Shown piece by piece: positions 44,609 through 56,266 of a stretch of 58,184 nucleotides of DNA; position 1 is the first letter of the stretch, and every line of letters begins with the position of its first letter. This DNA is from Carex sylvatica. Lineage: Eukaryota; Streptophyta; Magnoliopsida; Poales; Cyperaceae. The DNA lies in contig CAXKVR010000186.1 of the NCBI GenBank assembly GCA_964058845.1, positions 1 through 58,184 on the forward strand, written 5' to 3'. The translations under genes were made by a program, and so were the position numbers. The notes beneath the pieces are model-generated. The model was not told the DNA's origin. It did no database searches and worked only from the letters and a program-made list of their open reading frames with translations.

Positions 44609-45422
44609 GCTGATTTTGATTTTCCTTGTGATTTTATTTCAGTCATAAAATCGTTAATGGTTAAATTTGATATCATGCTTTCATGACACATTGTTTTGAT
44701 TTTGTAAGTACTATGTTTAAATGATCAATTGAATATGCTTGTTTGTACAACTTCTCAAATGATTCAGAGTTCTAAATGAGAGAGCATATTATAAATATAT
44801 GAACTCGTTGTGGCTTCATTTTGCAACTGCTGTATTCTTCTTCACCTCAGCAATTTTCTTGGTAAGTTTTGCCCCCTTTAATTATCCTGTTATACAAGAA
44901 GTTTATACTAATTAGAACAATGATATGGTCAGAAAACTGGTTTAGAGATATATAGTTGTGACTAAAGCATAGTAGAGTTACTAAAGTAGAGGTTTATGCA
45001 TATGCAGCATATAGAATTCAGTAGCGAGGAGGTTTTTGAATCCAAATGCAACTTACTTTTGTAACATTCAGATAAGAAAAAGTGAGCGCCACCAAGAATA
45101 AAATCCTGAAAAATGGTTAAACATAAAAATTTAAGAAGAGCAAGTAAGTTTCAATAAAATAAAATAAATACATCATCCTGGACTAACGCAGTTCGAATTC
45201 TCTCTGTATTCTTTGCTCAATGTATCAACAAAAAGAAAAATAATGTCATGCAATTGTCACTTTGTATCTAAATGATAGAATCAATTGATGAAGACTCAGA
45301 TACAAGGAAAGACACTCGAACAGAGCAATTTCTGTACAAATAGACATTTTATCATTTACTTGAAGCCGGTGACACGACCGTCGACCAATCACATCAAAGA
45401 GAAGAACCGAAGAAGAGGCTAA
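44609..45422. other. Intergenic region between convergent ProX and RING genes
   Basis: Holds the 3' ends of both genes (they face each other). No other gene, repeat or RNA gene recognised. Confidence 0.6.
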
Positions 45423-46633
45423 TTAAGGAAGTAAGATAGCCAGAATTAGAATCGAGACAAAGAAAATGGCTAGGACCAGCCTCAAGTCATTACCACTAAG
45501 CCCACCGCCGTGCATCTCAGCATCTACTCTCCGGTACTCTTCTTCCCATTCGTTCCGTGGACCCCACGTAGGCCACATGCCAGAGAAAGGATTCGGCCAT
45601 CTCATTGTCTGTCCTTCTCTGCTAAAGCCTTCATTGTTTCCTGCTCTTTCGTTGTTATTGCCATTACTGCCATTGCTGCTAGGTAACTGGTACCGACATA
45701 CGGGACACGAATTATGAAGCCTGAGCCATGGTGTGATGCAGTCAGAGTGGTACACATGTTTACATGGCATCTCCTTTGCCTCCTCCCCCTGCTCAAAATC
45801 CTCCTTACAGACTGGGCACTGGGACCCATCTGATAGGTGGGCCTCGGTTATTAGTACAGTAGGCATTGAGTCAATTGCTGAGGTCGGTGCTGGTGGTGGG
45901 CCGGGTCTGTCATTTTGAGTTAAATTGTCGATTAGGTTGTTCAGGTTTGGCCCCACGAAATAGTCACCTGGATTTATTATCTGTAGTGGCGAGCAAGCTC
46001 GAGTTAGATAATCAAATAACGCAAATTACATTGCAAATTGATCTCATCAAGATTCATGTCATTTGATTTGACAAAGTTTAAAAATGGTAAACAAAGGCGT
46101 AAGAAGTAAGAACAATTATCTTTTGCAACTTGCAAGTAACATAATATTTCTTTGGGTAGAAGACTAAATTATATTAGAATTATATTTGAAAACACAATTA
46201 ATGTTCATTAAACCTATTTTCTCCAAAACAATTAGGGTGTATGCATTACCGGAGGAGTGTCAAACCGTTCGGCTGGTGGAGTCAGAGTGGTCGGCCGTGG
46301 AGGAGATATAAATCTTCTGCGAGGTGGGACAGGTTGCATAGGATGGGGGTGGTGGTGGTGGTGGTCACCGGGTCTACCGAAAAGGACCCACCGTCCACCG
46401 GGTCGCGCATTGTTATTTTCTTCTAGGCTTGGAAAATTGTATGGAAAAGGCCGAAATGAAGCGAAATTAGGTGGCGCAACAGGTTGTGAATAATCAACCT
46501 CATGCAGAAACTGGCCGTAACATCTTGGACAGAAAACATCAGAGGAAGGGAAGGAGATGATGCGAATGGCACGGCGACATTCGTAGCAGTAGAACATGCG
46601 GCAGGTTCTTCGTGCACCAGTGGCTTGAGACAT
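45423..46633 (-). CDS. RING-H2 E3 ubiquitin ligase with N-terminal zinc ribbon and C-terminal membrane anchor
   Basis: Two exons, 46633-46250 and 45980-45423, joined in phase 0, give 313 residues. The N-terminus has a zinc ribbon (C16, C19, C35, C38) as in BCA2/RNF126-type ligases. It is followed by a Pro-rich region with a His run (HHHHHPHP), an [16 protein letters not shown] block conserved in plant members, then RING-H2: C183, C186, C201, H203, H206, C209, C220, C223, with the usual Trp in TPWLRLH. Residues about 294-313 are hydrophobic, a likely tail anchor. Expected role: transferring ubiquitin from an E2 to membrane-associated targets; the substrate is unknown. The frame stays open upstream to a Met at 46900, but that extension is low-complexity and unlike the family, so 46633 is chosen. 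Confidence 0.92.
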
Positions 46634-47034
46634 TGTTGTGAATAGTATTGTTTTGTTATTGTTTGCAAAGATGCAACAGAAGTGGTGAAATAAGAATGGT
46701 GGATTTGGAAAGAAGGGAGGGGATGGAAAGTATATCTTTGATGAAGAAAAGAAAGCGATCCTATGAGTTGGTTTTTCTAATGCAAAACTACTATGGAGTG
46801 CCTTCGGCTGTAGAACAACGGTTGCTTGCCGCCAAAAGAAGCGGAAACAGAGGAAGGGTACGTGCAAGTGCAATCTAGATTGAACCGTAGAAGGGTTCAA
46901 GAATTGAAGAACAAGTTTATAATTCAGGCCCGTCGTAATTAATTTAGCGGTTAGTGGGCCTAAATTGGGCCTTGATTAAGGTTTGTAAGGTAAACAAATA
47001 AAAGTCTATCCGTGATTAGTGGAAAAGTGTCCTT
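46634..47034. other. 5' flank of the RING gene
   Basis: Probable 5' UTR and promoter region on the minus strand. No TATA box could be placed with confidence. A frame on the minus strand up to 46900 is open but unconserved. Confidence 0.45.
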
Positions 47035-47390
47035 GCCATGACTAAAATGTTGAGGGATGATTACAGCACGCGAATTGTTACGTCACGTGAGTTACACTGT
47101 GTCCAAATATGTCGTGACCAAACGTGACTCACATGATCATTTAATCATAATTTAGATTAGTTTATTCAAGATTCATCATTTAGTTAAGATCTAACGGTTC
47201 TAATTATACGTGACTCGCGTAACCACGTGTCTTGCCGTGATTAGATATTAGCGTGACGTGTCATTTCAATTTTTTTAAAATTGATCATGATACGTAACGA
47301 CACGCGCGTCGTGCCGTTTCGTAACTGCACCATTCTGTGATAAAACCGACTCTACCATGCTATTTTTTTTTCCCTCTATCCATGATATCT
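47035..47390. repeat. CGTGACC-rich MITE-like repeat
   Basis: Contains GGGATGATTACAGCACGCGA, ATGTCGTGACCAAACGTGAC and GTGTCTTGCCGTGATTAG blocks and the right edge ACCGACTCTACCATGC, matching the block at 19435-20065. The ends are not resolved precisely. Confidence 0.55.
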
Positions 47391-47394
47391 ATAT

Positions 47395-47640
47395 AAATGT
47401 ATTGTATCTAGGGATCAAATTTTATATTTTAAAGATTTTTTTCTATTTTGTAAATAGATAAAAAAAAATCATTACTTTTAGTTTCAGATTAATCAGAACT
47501 TTTAGGTCAAGTGATTTTTATTTATCGAAAAAATAATATAAAATAAATATAAAATTTGATTTTTAAGTATAATTTCATATAAAATCGGTTTGAATTTTGA
47601 AATATAGATATTAATTCATTGTGCGTTTCAATCCTTAATA
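47395..47640. mobile_element. Decayed palindromic element
   Basis: GGGATCAAATTTTATATTTT on the left and ATAAAATTTGATTTTTAAG on the right resemble the palindromic family's GGAGACCAAATTTTATATTT block; the inner GTCAAGTGATTTTTATTTAT resembles copy H. The outer tips are lost or unrecognisable. Confidence 0.5.
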
Positions 47641-48212
47641 TGCATACTTAGTCGACTCTTCCTCGTTTATTATTTCGTGATTGTGTTTAACTTTAAATTT
47701 GCCTTCTAATTAGTATTTAATGACCACTGACCTGATGACCTGTGGCACGTCATACTACGTAATTTCAGACTTGGAAGTAGGTAGTCGTAGAGTTGATCAA
47801 GACCGTCAAAATTAGACAGCTAAGTAGCTGGCTTTCAAACGGCTCTTCTCTCCGGATTCGGAACAGCTGCCCATGCCTGGCTTTCTAACGGCTCTTTGGT
47901 TTTTTTTTTGTTTTTTTTCTTTCGGCCATATGGCTCTTTGGTTTCACTAACACCAGTGTTCTAAAATCAAAAGGCATTGTTGAAAATTGAAATTGTAAGT
48001 TTATAACTCCACTGTCAACTTCAATGAAGGGACCTGTTTTCTTTACAATTTTTTTATTGCAAATTCAAATCGAGCTCCTAAAAAAAAAAGAATATTCTCC
48101 CCCGAACAAGTATACTTTTTTCATCATTGAAGAAAAAATTATGATGAAACTTGTACAATGTCCGCCTTGCATTGTGATTTTTTTTTTTTTTTTTTTTGAG
48201 AATGCATTGTGA
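47641..48212. other. Intergenic AT-rich DNA with T-runs
   Basis: No gene recognised. Contains a duplicated CTTTCTAACGGCTCTT / CTTTCAAACGGCTCTT unit near 47830-47900 and poly-T tracts. Confidence 0.4.
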
Positions 48213-48220
48213 TTTGTGAA

Positions 48221-48725
48221 TAGGGCTATACAAAATCGCTCAAATTCGTAACTCACTCATAACTCACTCGCTAACTGTTTGCTTTAACTCGTTCATTTAC
48301 AACTCGAGTCAATTTCAAATCGAGTTGGCTGACTCATTTAATAAATGAGCTGAGTTTGAGCATACTACAACTCGCTCATTAACAACTGGAGTTACACAAA
48401 ATTCATCACAATAAATTCCATGTCCTTCAAAATAACTCCAAAACTATTGTTTGAATTTTTTTATTTTGTTAGTTGTCTTGTTAATCATATTGAATTATTA
48501 GTGTTTAGATAATCTCTTACTAGCATATAACTATAACTAAGAAAAATGACTGGTCAACGAGTTATAAACAAGTTGTGAGCCAACTCAAGTTGGTAATGAG
48601 CTGAATTCGAATTGGCTTTACAGCTCATTATTGACATCCCAACTCGAGTTGACTCACTCATTTACTTAATGAGTTGAGTCCGAGTTGGAGATAACTCGCT
48701 CAAACTCGACTCATTTACAGTCTTA
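48221..48725. mobile_element. hAT element, relative of 1328-2082
   Basis: TTTGTGAA flanks both ends (48213-48220, 48726-48733), a perfect 8-bp duplication. Ends TAGGGCTATACAAAATCG and inverted TAAGACTGTAAATGAGTCG. Subterminal CTCGCTCATTAA/ACTCATTTACTTAATGAG repeats, as in the other element. 505 bp, no transposase. Confidence 0.8.
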
Positions 48726-48949
48726 TTTGTGAACAAGTAAAAATAATATTCTTCGTTCGTGGATATTTTAGAAATCTTAAATAGTTAAGCTTTTATTGTT
48801 TTTTTGTCGTTATTATTTAGGGATAGACTAACTATCCCAACTATCCCTCAGTCAATTTTTCTCATTCATCGCCCAGTCAATAATTACTTATGGAGATCGT
48901 TAACTAACTATATTTCATTAATTACTTGGGGGACCACCTAATATTTGAG

Positions 48950-49325
48950 TAGAACTTCGGTGTTCTTAAGCTCACCAAGCTAGTTGGTGAGCTTAATTTC
49001 AAAATTTATCTGGTTTATTTCAAACAGCATATCATGCAAACTATACAAACCGATCTACCTCACGAGTGATACATTTACATGTCAATTTTTATGTTTTAAT
49101 TAATTTAGTATATATCAAGCAATAAAAAATAATTTATAAGTTAATGTTAATGCATTCATTTTTCATTATTTTTTTACTGCTTGATTTATATTAAATTAAT
49201 TCTAAAATTTATAAATTTGATATATGATCGATCTTAACGGGTTGAATCCATCATTTAAAGTCAATCATGTATATTTTGAAGTTAAACTTACTAGGAAACT
49301 TGGTGAACTTAAAAACACCATAGTT
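48950..49325. mobile_element. Long-TIR MITE, relative of 33805-34197
   Basis: Left GGTGTTCTTAAGCTCACCAA, right inverted GGTGTTTTTAAGTTCACCAA; internal CGAGTGATACATTTACATGT and a central TTAATGCATTCATTTTTC. Same arms as the element at 33805, more diverged from one another. Confidence 0.7.
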
Positions 49326-49663
49326 TACTAAAAAAATAACAATTCTCAAATTTTGATGGAAAAATTGTAAACATTTACAAGTTTTTTACGGAAATAACAA
49401 CAATTACCCACTTTTTATATTTTCTTAACCAATTCGACTGGATCCGACACTGGTTGAAATTGTTTGATATATATTTTTCATATTTGTTTATACAACTTAA
49501 TCTCAATTTATATATATTTAAGCTTAGTTAGTGTCTAATAAATTTTAATTAGTGCTAAACATCAAACTAAATGAAATAAAAACCATTGAGGAGATGATTC
49601 CTCTCGATTGATTTTTATATATGCGTAGAGCCTAGACTACAGAAGAAAAACTTGTAAACAAAT
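49326..49663. other. AT-rich spacer
   Basis: No gene, RNA or clear repeat recognised. Confidence 0.4.
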
Positions 49664-49997
49664 GTTATGTTCACGACTAAAGTAAAGTTAATGAGAATTA
49701 AATTGCTTACTCCATCTTACTCTATATATTTTACATCTTGTTTGGTAGTTTATTTTATGGCTTAACTTAATTCATCCAAAAGATTAAAGTGTTGAGAAAT
49801 AAGCCTCCTTCTATGACAATGGGCCCTACAGGTAGAGTAAGTGTGGAGTAAGTTAATCCATTTGAAGAGGTGGAGTAACTTAATCCGAATTAACTCACCT
49901 CTTACTTCATCTTACTCCTCTTCTTTTACTTTTTGTTTGACTACTTAAGTGTAAAGTAAGATGTTTACTCCACCTCTTACTTTACAATCAAACATGA
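49664..49997. mobile_element. Decayed Tourist-like MITE
   Basis: Right end TACTTTACAATCAAACATGAC followed by TAA; interior CCTCTTACTTCATCTTACTC and GGAGTAAGTTAATCC as in 4556-4811. The left end is diverged (GTTCACGACTAAAGTAAAG). Confidence 0.6.
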
Positions 49998-50121
49998 CTA
50001 AAAAGATTACTAATGTAGTTTAGTTGTTCCATTTATATTCTTTATACCTACGGGTTGTACGAAATTTCTGTTCACCGGTGAGCAGGTGATCCGGACTCCA
50101 CTCTCCATTGGTAAGAGTGGT

Positions 50122-50300
50122 GGAATTCACATCCTCTGAGATATCTCATATTTTACGTGACTTTTTGGAAAATTTCAACCGTTCAAATACGTTCTACACG
50201 AATCTCAAAGCTCACATAATACTGCCCCCACGGTATCCCCGAATAGGCACCGGACACGTCGATCACGCAAAATATGAGATATCTCAGAGGATACGCACTC
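50122..50300. mobile_element. MITE, GAGATATCTC family, copy 3
   Basis: Same terminal TATCCTCTGAGATATCTCA-type repeats and interior as 3601-3779. Flanks AGAGTGGT (50114-50121) and AGAGTTGT (50301-50308) form an 8-bp duplication with one change. A 47-kb distant third copy of the pair near the glutaredoxin-like gene. Confidence 0.85.
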
Positions 50301-50308
50301 AGAGTTGT

Positions 50309-51521
50309 GACTGGTGACCCAAACGAGGTGGGTGTTCCGAATATTCTTAGCCTCTTAGGCATATTCCACGGTATTCCAACCCCAGAAATACGTAATTACT
50401 GAAGCTGCTATTACAAAAAAAGTTTTGTCAAGGTACTAAAGTAGGGAGGGTCCCACGTGGGCATGCGAAGCTATTGAATTTTCTAATGCAGGTACTTTTA
50501 ATATTTGGATGATTAAATAAAATTCGTATAATGAATCTAACGGTGCAGACTTCAGGGACAAAATTTTTAATGGACCTGATTTATTGGGACTTTCTAAGTT
50601 TCTATAACTCAACGACAAACAATATTAGCGGAACATGGAGGAGGCTGAGCTTGAGCTGGAAGAGTTTCAAACCATGTGTACCGATTAATTTTCTCTTATT
50701 TGATTAATTTATATATTATGCAGCTTATAAAATTAGTTATGAGTAATGTTTCATGAAGTACGAAATTAACCTTCTTAATTCTAAGAGCATAGGATGATAT
50801 TATTAGAGCTTCTAATTTGATATGACAGTTTTTAATTCAGTTTTAAAAATGTAACAGAGTTTTTTTATTAAAAACTATGCAGTAAATTTCTTATTAAAAA
50901 ACTGTTTAAAAATTCTATACTGGTCAAATGATTCGCTTAGATTGTTTTTTTCTTTCAATTTGTTGCTGACGTGGCTTAATAGAAACTCTAAAATTAATTT
51001 TAAAGTTATGAGAATTAAAATTTTAAAGATTTTAATTTTTAAAAAGTGATTAACTGTTATTTAGAAACTCATTTGAGTTGTTGGAATGTTCAATGGTGCA
51101 AGAGAAATATATAGCTAAATTAGCTCTGTCAGTAATTTATCTTTCTTTGAGTGGAATTGAAAATTGACGAAGCAAGAAAAAGGAATCGGGAGCTGTCTAA
51201 TTTATGTTCAGGATCGTCTGATTTACATCAAGAGTTGTGTTGATAATTAGAATCGGAAGATTCCAATCCAACATCGCCTATTCGCCTCTGCTCTGAGAAA
51301 AAAGTGCGACAAGTATTTACCTGGGCGAATAAAAAAATTAGCTGGAAACAGTAAATTCACAAGGGCATAAACAGGAAACTTCATAAATAAAAAGGCGATG
51401 CCCTAGAGACCAGTCAGGCGCCACTTTCCCTCTCCGCTCTACATCAGCTACACGCGAAGAGGCGAAAGCTCAAAATCCTCCCAGTAACAAACCCTAAAAT
51501 TCTAGATCTAAGATCAACATA
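50309..51521. other. Upstream region of the phosphate carrier gene
   Basis: Mostly AT-rich intergenic sequence. The last ~100 bases (CTCTCCGCTCTACATCAGCT and the ACAAACCCTAAAATTC stretch) look like a 5' UTR. An ACAAACCCTAA-like motif resembles the telo-box found in promoters or leaders of plant housekeeping genes, which fits this gene. No TATA box placed. Confidence 0.45.
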
Positions 51522-54500
51522 ATGGCGTTCTCCGATAAATCCCGCGAATCTCTCATCCCTTCGTTCCTCTACTCCACATCCACCACGAGAGCTATGGGTT
51601 TCAACAGGTTCTCCGCTCCGACCTCTAACCCCGCCGCTTCTCCGCCTGTTGGAGGCGGATCTTTCATGATCCAGGCCCCGAAGGAGAAGATCGAGATGTA
51701 CTCACCCGCGTTCTACGCCGCCTGTACAGCTGGAGGTATAGCCAGTTGTGGGCTTACTCACATGGCTGTCACTCCACTCGATCTCGTCAAGTGTAACATG
51801 CAGGTACGAGGGAAATCACTTGAAGATCGAGTTATTCTTAGCATTATGCGACATTTTTGTTTGTTTGTTGTGTTTTAAATTTAACAGTAGTTGTTCTTCG
51901 TCTGTAGAGTAATTTGTTATTTCAGTTGATTTACGTGCTTATACTGCAAATTTCTAATTTCATTTTTGTTAGATCTGAGTTAGATTTTTGGATCTGATAG
52001 GTGCAGCTTGATTTGCATCTTGTGTTGAGGAGTACATTATTTTAAAACTAAAACACTGATTGGACACCCACATGTCAATGACTTGAATCAGTGATTCCTT
52101 GCCTGATTGATATTCCATAATAATATATATGCTACACAAGACTTCTAACAATATCTACAGAATTTATTTACGATTGTTTGTGTCTTCACTTCTCAGTTGG
52201 ATAATAACATTAAATTTAATTATACTCGTTCCAGATTGATCCAGTGAAGTACAAGAGCATAACATCAGGATTTGGGGTCTTGTTGAAAGAGCAAGGGCCC
52301 AAGGGTTTCTTCAGGGGGTGGGTCCCAACCCTTCTCGGTTACAGCGCACAAGGTGCATGCAAATTTGGTTTCTATGAGTTCTTCAAGAAGTACTATTCTG
52401 ACCTTGCTGGGCCTGAGAATGCTGTAAAGTATAAGACATTCATTTATCTTGCGGGTTCTGCATCTGCTGAAGTCATTGCTGATATTGCACTGTGCCCAAT
52501 GGAAGCCGTGAAGGTCCGTGTGCAAACCCAGCCTGGATTTGCAAGGGGTTTGAGCGATGGATTTCCCAAGTTTGTCAAGTCTGAAGGTTATGCTGGGTAA
52601 GACATTTTGAACTGTTAATTATCTCATTTATTATACGGATTCATTTGCGGATGTAGTTTTAATTTATTCTATTTGAATGTTTTGTGTTGCAGACTGTACA
52701 AGGGAATTGTTCCGCTATGGGGCCGCCAAATTCCCTGTAATGATCTTTTTACAACTTTTATTTCAGCAAATATCATTTATTATCTATCGTTATTTCATTT
52801 TTAAGGAATAGCTCAGATGATGCATTTCTAGGAATGAGTTATCTCTATAGCTCACCTCAATTCTAATTTGTAGTAAAACTATTGTTCTTAGTGAGAGATT
52901 TATGTATTGGTTAATGGTTCTTTCCGTTGCACATAGTTCTTCAGTTCTTCTTGAAACCTCATTGTGGTTATTGGGATTTTATGTGTGCATAAAGTAATGA
53001 TCCTCTATGCTTGGGTTTGCTCTACCTTATCATGGAGCTTTACTCCAATGAAGTGGCCTACAGTTTTACCATATAGTATGTCCCATATTAGCATACCATT
53101 ATTCTCTGATGCAATGGATATTGTCTGCTAGTTTGTAATGATTTCATTATACTTTGTTTTTTCAACATCAAACGGGGTACTGGCTATAACTGCTATCTCT
53201 TTTTTCCCCTATATATCTGACATGTAGTATTACTTTGATGTCATACTACTTATTTTCTGAAGCAACATTTTTGCCAGGTTGATATACATTTATAATAATT
53301 ATCACAAAATAATTATTATGTGTGCGCTCATGTTCTTGGAGTGCACATAGTTCTTCTTGAAAGCCTTCATTTTTGCTTATCAAGATTTTATGTGTGCACA
53401 GAACAATGCTCTACTCTGCTTGAGTTTTTCTCCTCTTTGTGGAGTTTTACTCCAATGAAGTGGCCGACATTTGTTTGGAAATTTTCCATATGCTTTTATT
53501 TGATCTCTGTAGAACATGTAATTTTTCCGATTTATCGAAAAAAGTTGTCCCTGTCTTTCTGATTGATTATTTTGAGTATTCTGTAGCTTTTAGGATAATC
53601 TTTTGGGATCTTTCTTTTAAGCTCTCTGCTAATTTTTTTTGCTGTTTGAGTAATTTCTAAATGTAATTTTGCCCAGTCTCCCCTTAATTAACCTAAGATG
53701 TTACATAGTTTTTCTCAAGATTTTATTCTTCTCATTTTAATTCGAATATGTAGTTGTACTGGCTAAACTATTAATAGAAGATAGTTTATCCAGTTATATC
53801 TGTTTGTGCTGTTTTTTACTGACTTCGCAGAAGTGCTAACATCAAATTTTGCATTGGAATTTTTGATATGGATTTTCTTAAATTAAAGGTTATGTGGATT
53901 TGGTTTGATCATTTTAAGCCAAGAAAGTCGTATACATATACTATTGCATCTGCACTGTAGTATACATCATGAAATGAAATGATAAATGTTTAACTTGTGA
54001 TAGATACAATGATGAAGTTTGCATCATTTGAGATGGTTGTGGAGCTTCTCTACAAGCATGTTGTCCCAAAACCTAAGAGTGAGTGCAGCAAACCTCTTCA
54101 ACTAGGAGTCAGCTTTGGTGCTGGTTACATTGCCGGTGTCTTCTGTGCCATTGTTTCCCACCCAGCTGACAACCTTGTCTCTTTCTTAAATAATGCTAAA
54201 GGTGCAACAGTCGGTGATGTAAGTCATTTCTTCCTTTATTTTGTTTTTGTTCAATGATTAAGTTTTTTTTTTATGTATACATTGAGCGGTCTGGTCATTT
54301 AGGGGAAAAAATTAGTATTCTTGTGTTGTTTTAGCGGTAAAATGATAAGAAACCTTGATAAGACTGGCTATTGTGGTCTCTTTTGTGAGTAAACAGTAAA
54401 GCTTGAATCATATATTATTTTGTTCAAGGATATTTCTTTTTGTTGTGCTTGGTTTTACTGTTATTTTGGATGCATGTGCCAGAAAAAGAAAAGGGCGCTA

Positions 54501-55336
54501 AATATTTGTGTATTTGTGTTTTTTTTTTTTAATTGAATGATCCGGCTATTTTCTATTCCCTGTGAATGTTTGTCAAAAGAAGTGAAGATAAATGGCTTTT
54601 CTCTTAACTCCCACTTTTTGATCCACCAGATTTGCTTGTTTTTTCTTCTTTAATCCATCTTGATCTTGTGGAAGTACTAATTTTCTGTTTTGTCTATTGG
54701 TAGGCTGTCAAGAAGATTGGTCTTTTGGGGCTCTTCACACGGGGACTTCCCCTCCGTATTGTTATGATTGGTACTCTTACTGGTGCCCAGTGGGGTATTT
54801 ATGATGCTTTCAAAGTCATGGTTGGCCTGTAAGTGCCCTTCTTTGTTCCTCTCTTTTTCATTTTACTGTTATTGCAATTTATTAGTTAAGTCCAAGGTTA
54901 CTACTTGTACATTTATTAAATTGGTACAATAAAACATCTTACATTCAACTTTTTAACAAATGTGTTACTTGATTTGTCCAATAAACCCTTGTATGCATAT
55001 GAAGTCCCATCTTTTGCACAGATCTAATTGTTCCAGTTATTAGAAATGTGTGGAAATGGTGTGACTAGTTGCAAAAACCCCAAGTTTGACGTAATAATGT
55101 AACACATACACATGTATCCATATTTACTAAGAAAATGGAAGAGTCAAGGTTGAGTTTAGGTGCAAGGCCAATACATGCGGCATAGATGAAAAACCTCTGT
55201 AGTGACATGTCAACACTAGTCCTAAAAACATGTATGCCTGATAATTCTATTTCCATTTTTCTCCTCCAGGCCAACTACCGGTGGAGTGACACCTGCTCCA
55301 GCAGCAGCTACGGAGGTTGCCCCTGGCAGTGCCTAA
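51522..55336 (+). CDS. MPT3: Mitochondrial phosphate carrier protein 3 (SLC25 family)
   Basis: Six exons, 51522-51803, 52235-52596, 52693-52736, 54004-54218, 54704-54828 and 55270-55336, give 364 residues. It imports phosphate with protons into the mitochondrial matrix for ATP synthesis. Residues 1-60 form a basic, Ser-rich presequence-like region. Three carrier repeats each have the signature PxDxxK or its variant: PLDLVK (85-90), PMEAVK (182-187) and PADNLV (283-288). [14 protein letters not shown] in repeat 1, [20 protein letters not shown] in repeat 1-2 and [10 protein letters not shown] in repeat 2-3 are typical of the phosphate carrier rather than other carriers. The C-terminal tail is Ala/Pro-rich. 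All introns are GT-AG. Intron 3 (52737-54003) and intron 5 are long; the latter has a short inverted match downstream of the gene. Confidence 0.96.
54964..54992 (+). repeat. 29-bp inverted match, arm 1, phosphate carrier intron 5
   Basis: GTTACTTGATTTGTCCAATA followed by AACCCTTGT; the exact complement is at 55787-55815. Near it CATCTTTTGCACAGAT is also repeated in direct orientation near 55840 and 55870. Confidence 0.85.
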
Positions 55337-56031
55337 TAGGGATATTTCTCTGATGATGATGATGAAGATAGATTTCTAGCAATTTATTCTCCATCCTGGA
55401 TTGGGATGGTTTTTTACTTGGTTAATTATAATGCAAAGAGTAACTATTTGTTTTGTATTATCTCCGTGGGATGTTTTTGATGTGCATCATCCCAGGTTTA
55501 AGAGAGAAATTTACTCAGTTAAGCTGAAGTCGGCGGCCATAAGGTTACTTTTGAAGAATGGCAAGTTACTATACAATAAAATTCATGAACAGCCTTCACA
55601 AGTTTGGTTTTTACTTTGCATTCTGGAAAATTTTATTCATGAGATTTATACTGGTTTCTTTTAGTCGGTTAAGGATAAAAAAAATAATAATAAGTGGGGC
55701 TCGTACCCATGGATTTTTCCTTCATGCAGACGAGCAAATCATGATTTATTAACAAATGGATCTTGTAGGCAACTCGTATAAGACATACAAGGGTTTATTG
55801 GACAAATCAAGTAACAATTGGTAGGCATGTATCCACGTCATCTTTTGCACAGATTGCAATTGAAGTCCAATCTTTTGCACAGATTTATTAACAAATGTTT
55901 CTCTAAGGCATTTCAACGAACAATTGGTAGGCATGACTGTACTATTTATATCTTCAACAATAGACAATGCAAGAAATTTATAGACATCCAGTTGTTTAGA
56001 TTCACTGTAGAACACCTTGTCAAAGAAGAAT
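55337..56031. other. Phosphate carrier 3' flank and repeat patch
   Basis: Probable 3' UTR first (GATGATGATGATGAAG after the stop). Then 55750-55940 with two CTTTTGCACAGATT copies, two AACAATTGGTAGGCATG copies and the inverted match to intron 5 (55787-55815). The reading frames there are antisense or repeat-derived and are not called. Confidence 0.5.
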
Positions 56032-56266
56032 CTAATATCTTCCTTTACTGGCATTCACATACGCCTCACATTCCCCCTTGTCAATGGCTTTGGTGCGGAT
56101 GTAGAGCCGACCTTCGCTGTTGAGGATCTCAAGATCGTAGAGAAGCGATCGCGACCACTCCAGGCAGTACCGCTCCGACCAGTGCCAGTTGTGCACGTTC
56201 ATCCCGTCAGGGCGCTCGGCGCTCCTCCATGACCCATCTCTTGTCACCCTCGTCTAATCGCGCCAT
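56032..56266 (-). pseudogene. AHA1-type Hsp90 ATPase activator, 5' fragment, frameshifted
   Basis: On the minus strand it starts MARLDEGDKRWVMEER and then, one frame over, continues PDGMNVHNWHWSERYCLEWS and SEGRLYIRTKAIDKGECEAY, the N-terminal pattern of Aha1 Hsp90 co-chaperones. A 7-base tandem repeat CGAGCGC near 56215-56225 shifts the frame and leads to an early stop. Homology stops near 56032 with a TAG where the family continues for hundreds of residues, and no downstream exons were found toward the phosphate carrier gene. Either a relic or a capture by duplication. Confidence 0.75.

Noticed and set aside
46634..46900. N-terminal extension of the RING protein from Met at 46900
   Set aside because: The extra 89 residues are low-complexity and lie in the probable 5' UTR; family members start just before the zinc ribbon, as from 46633.
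55749..56123. Plus and minus frames of ~101 residues downstream of MPT3
   Set aside because: They overlap the short-repeat patch and the antisense of the AHA1 fragment; no conserved motif.
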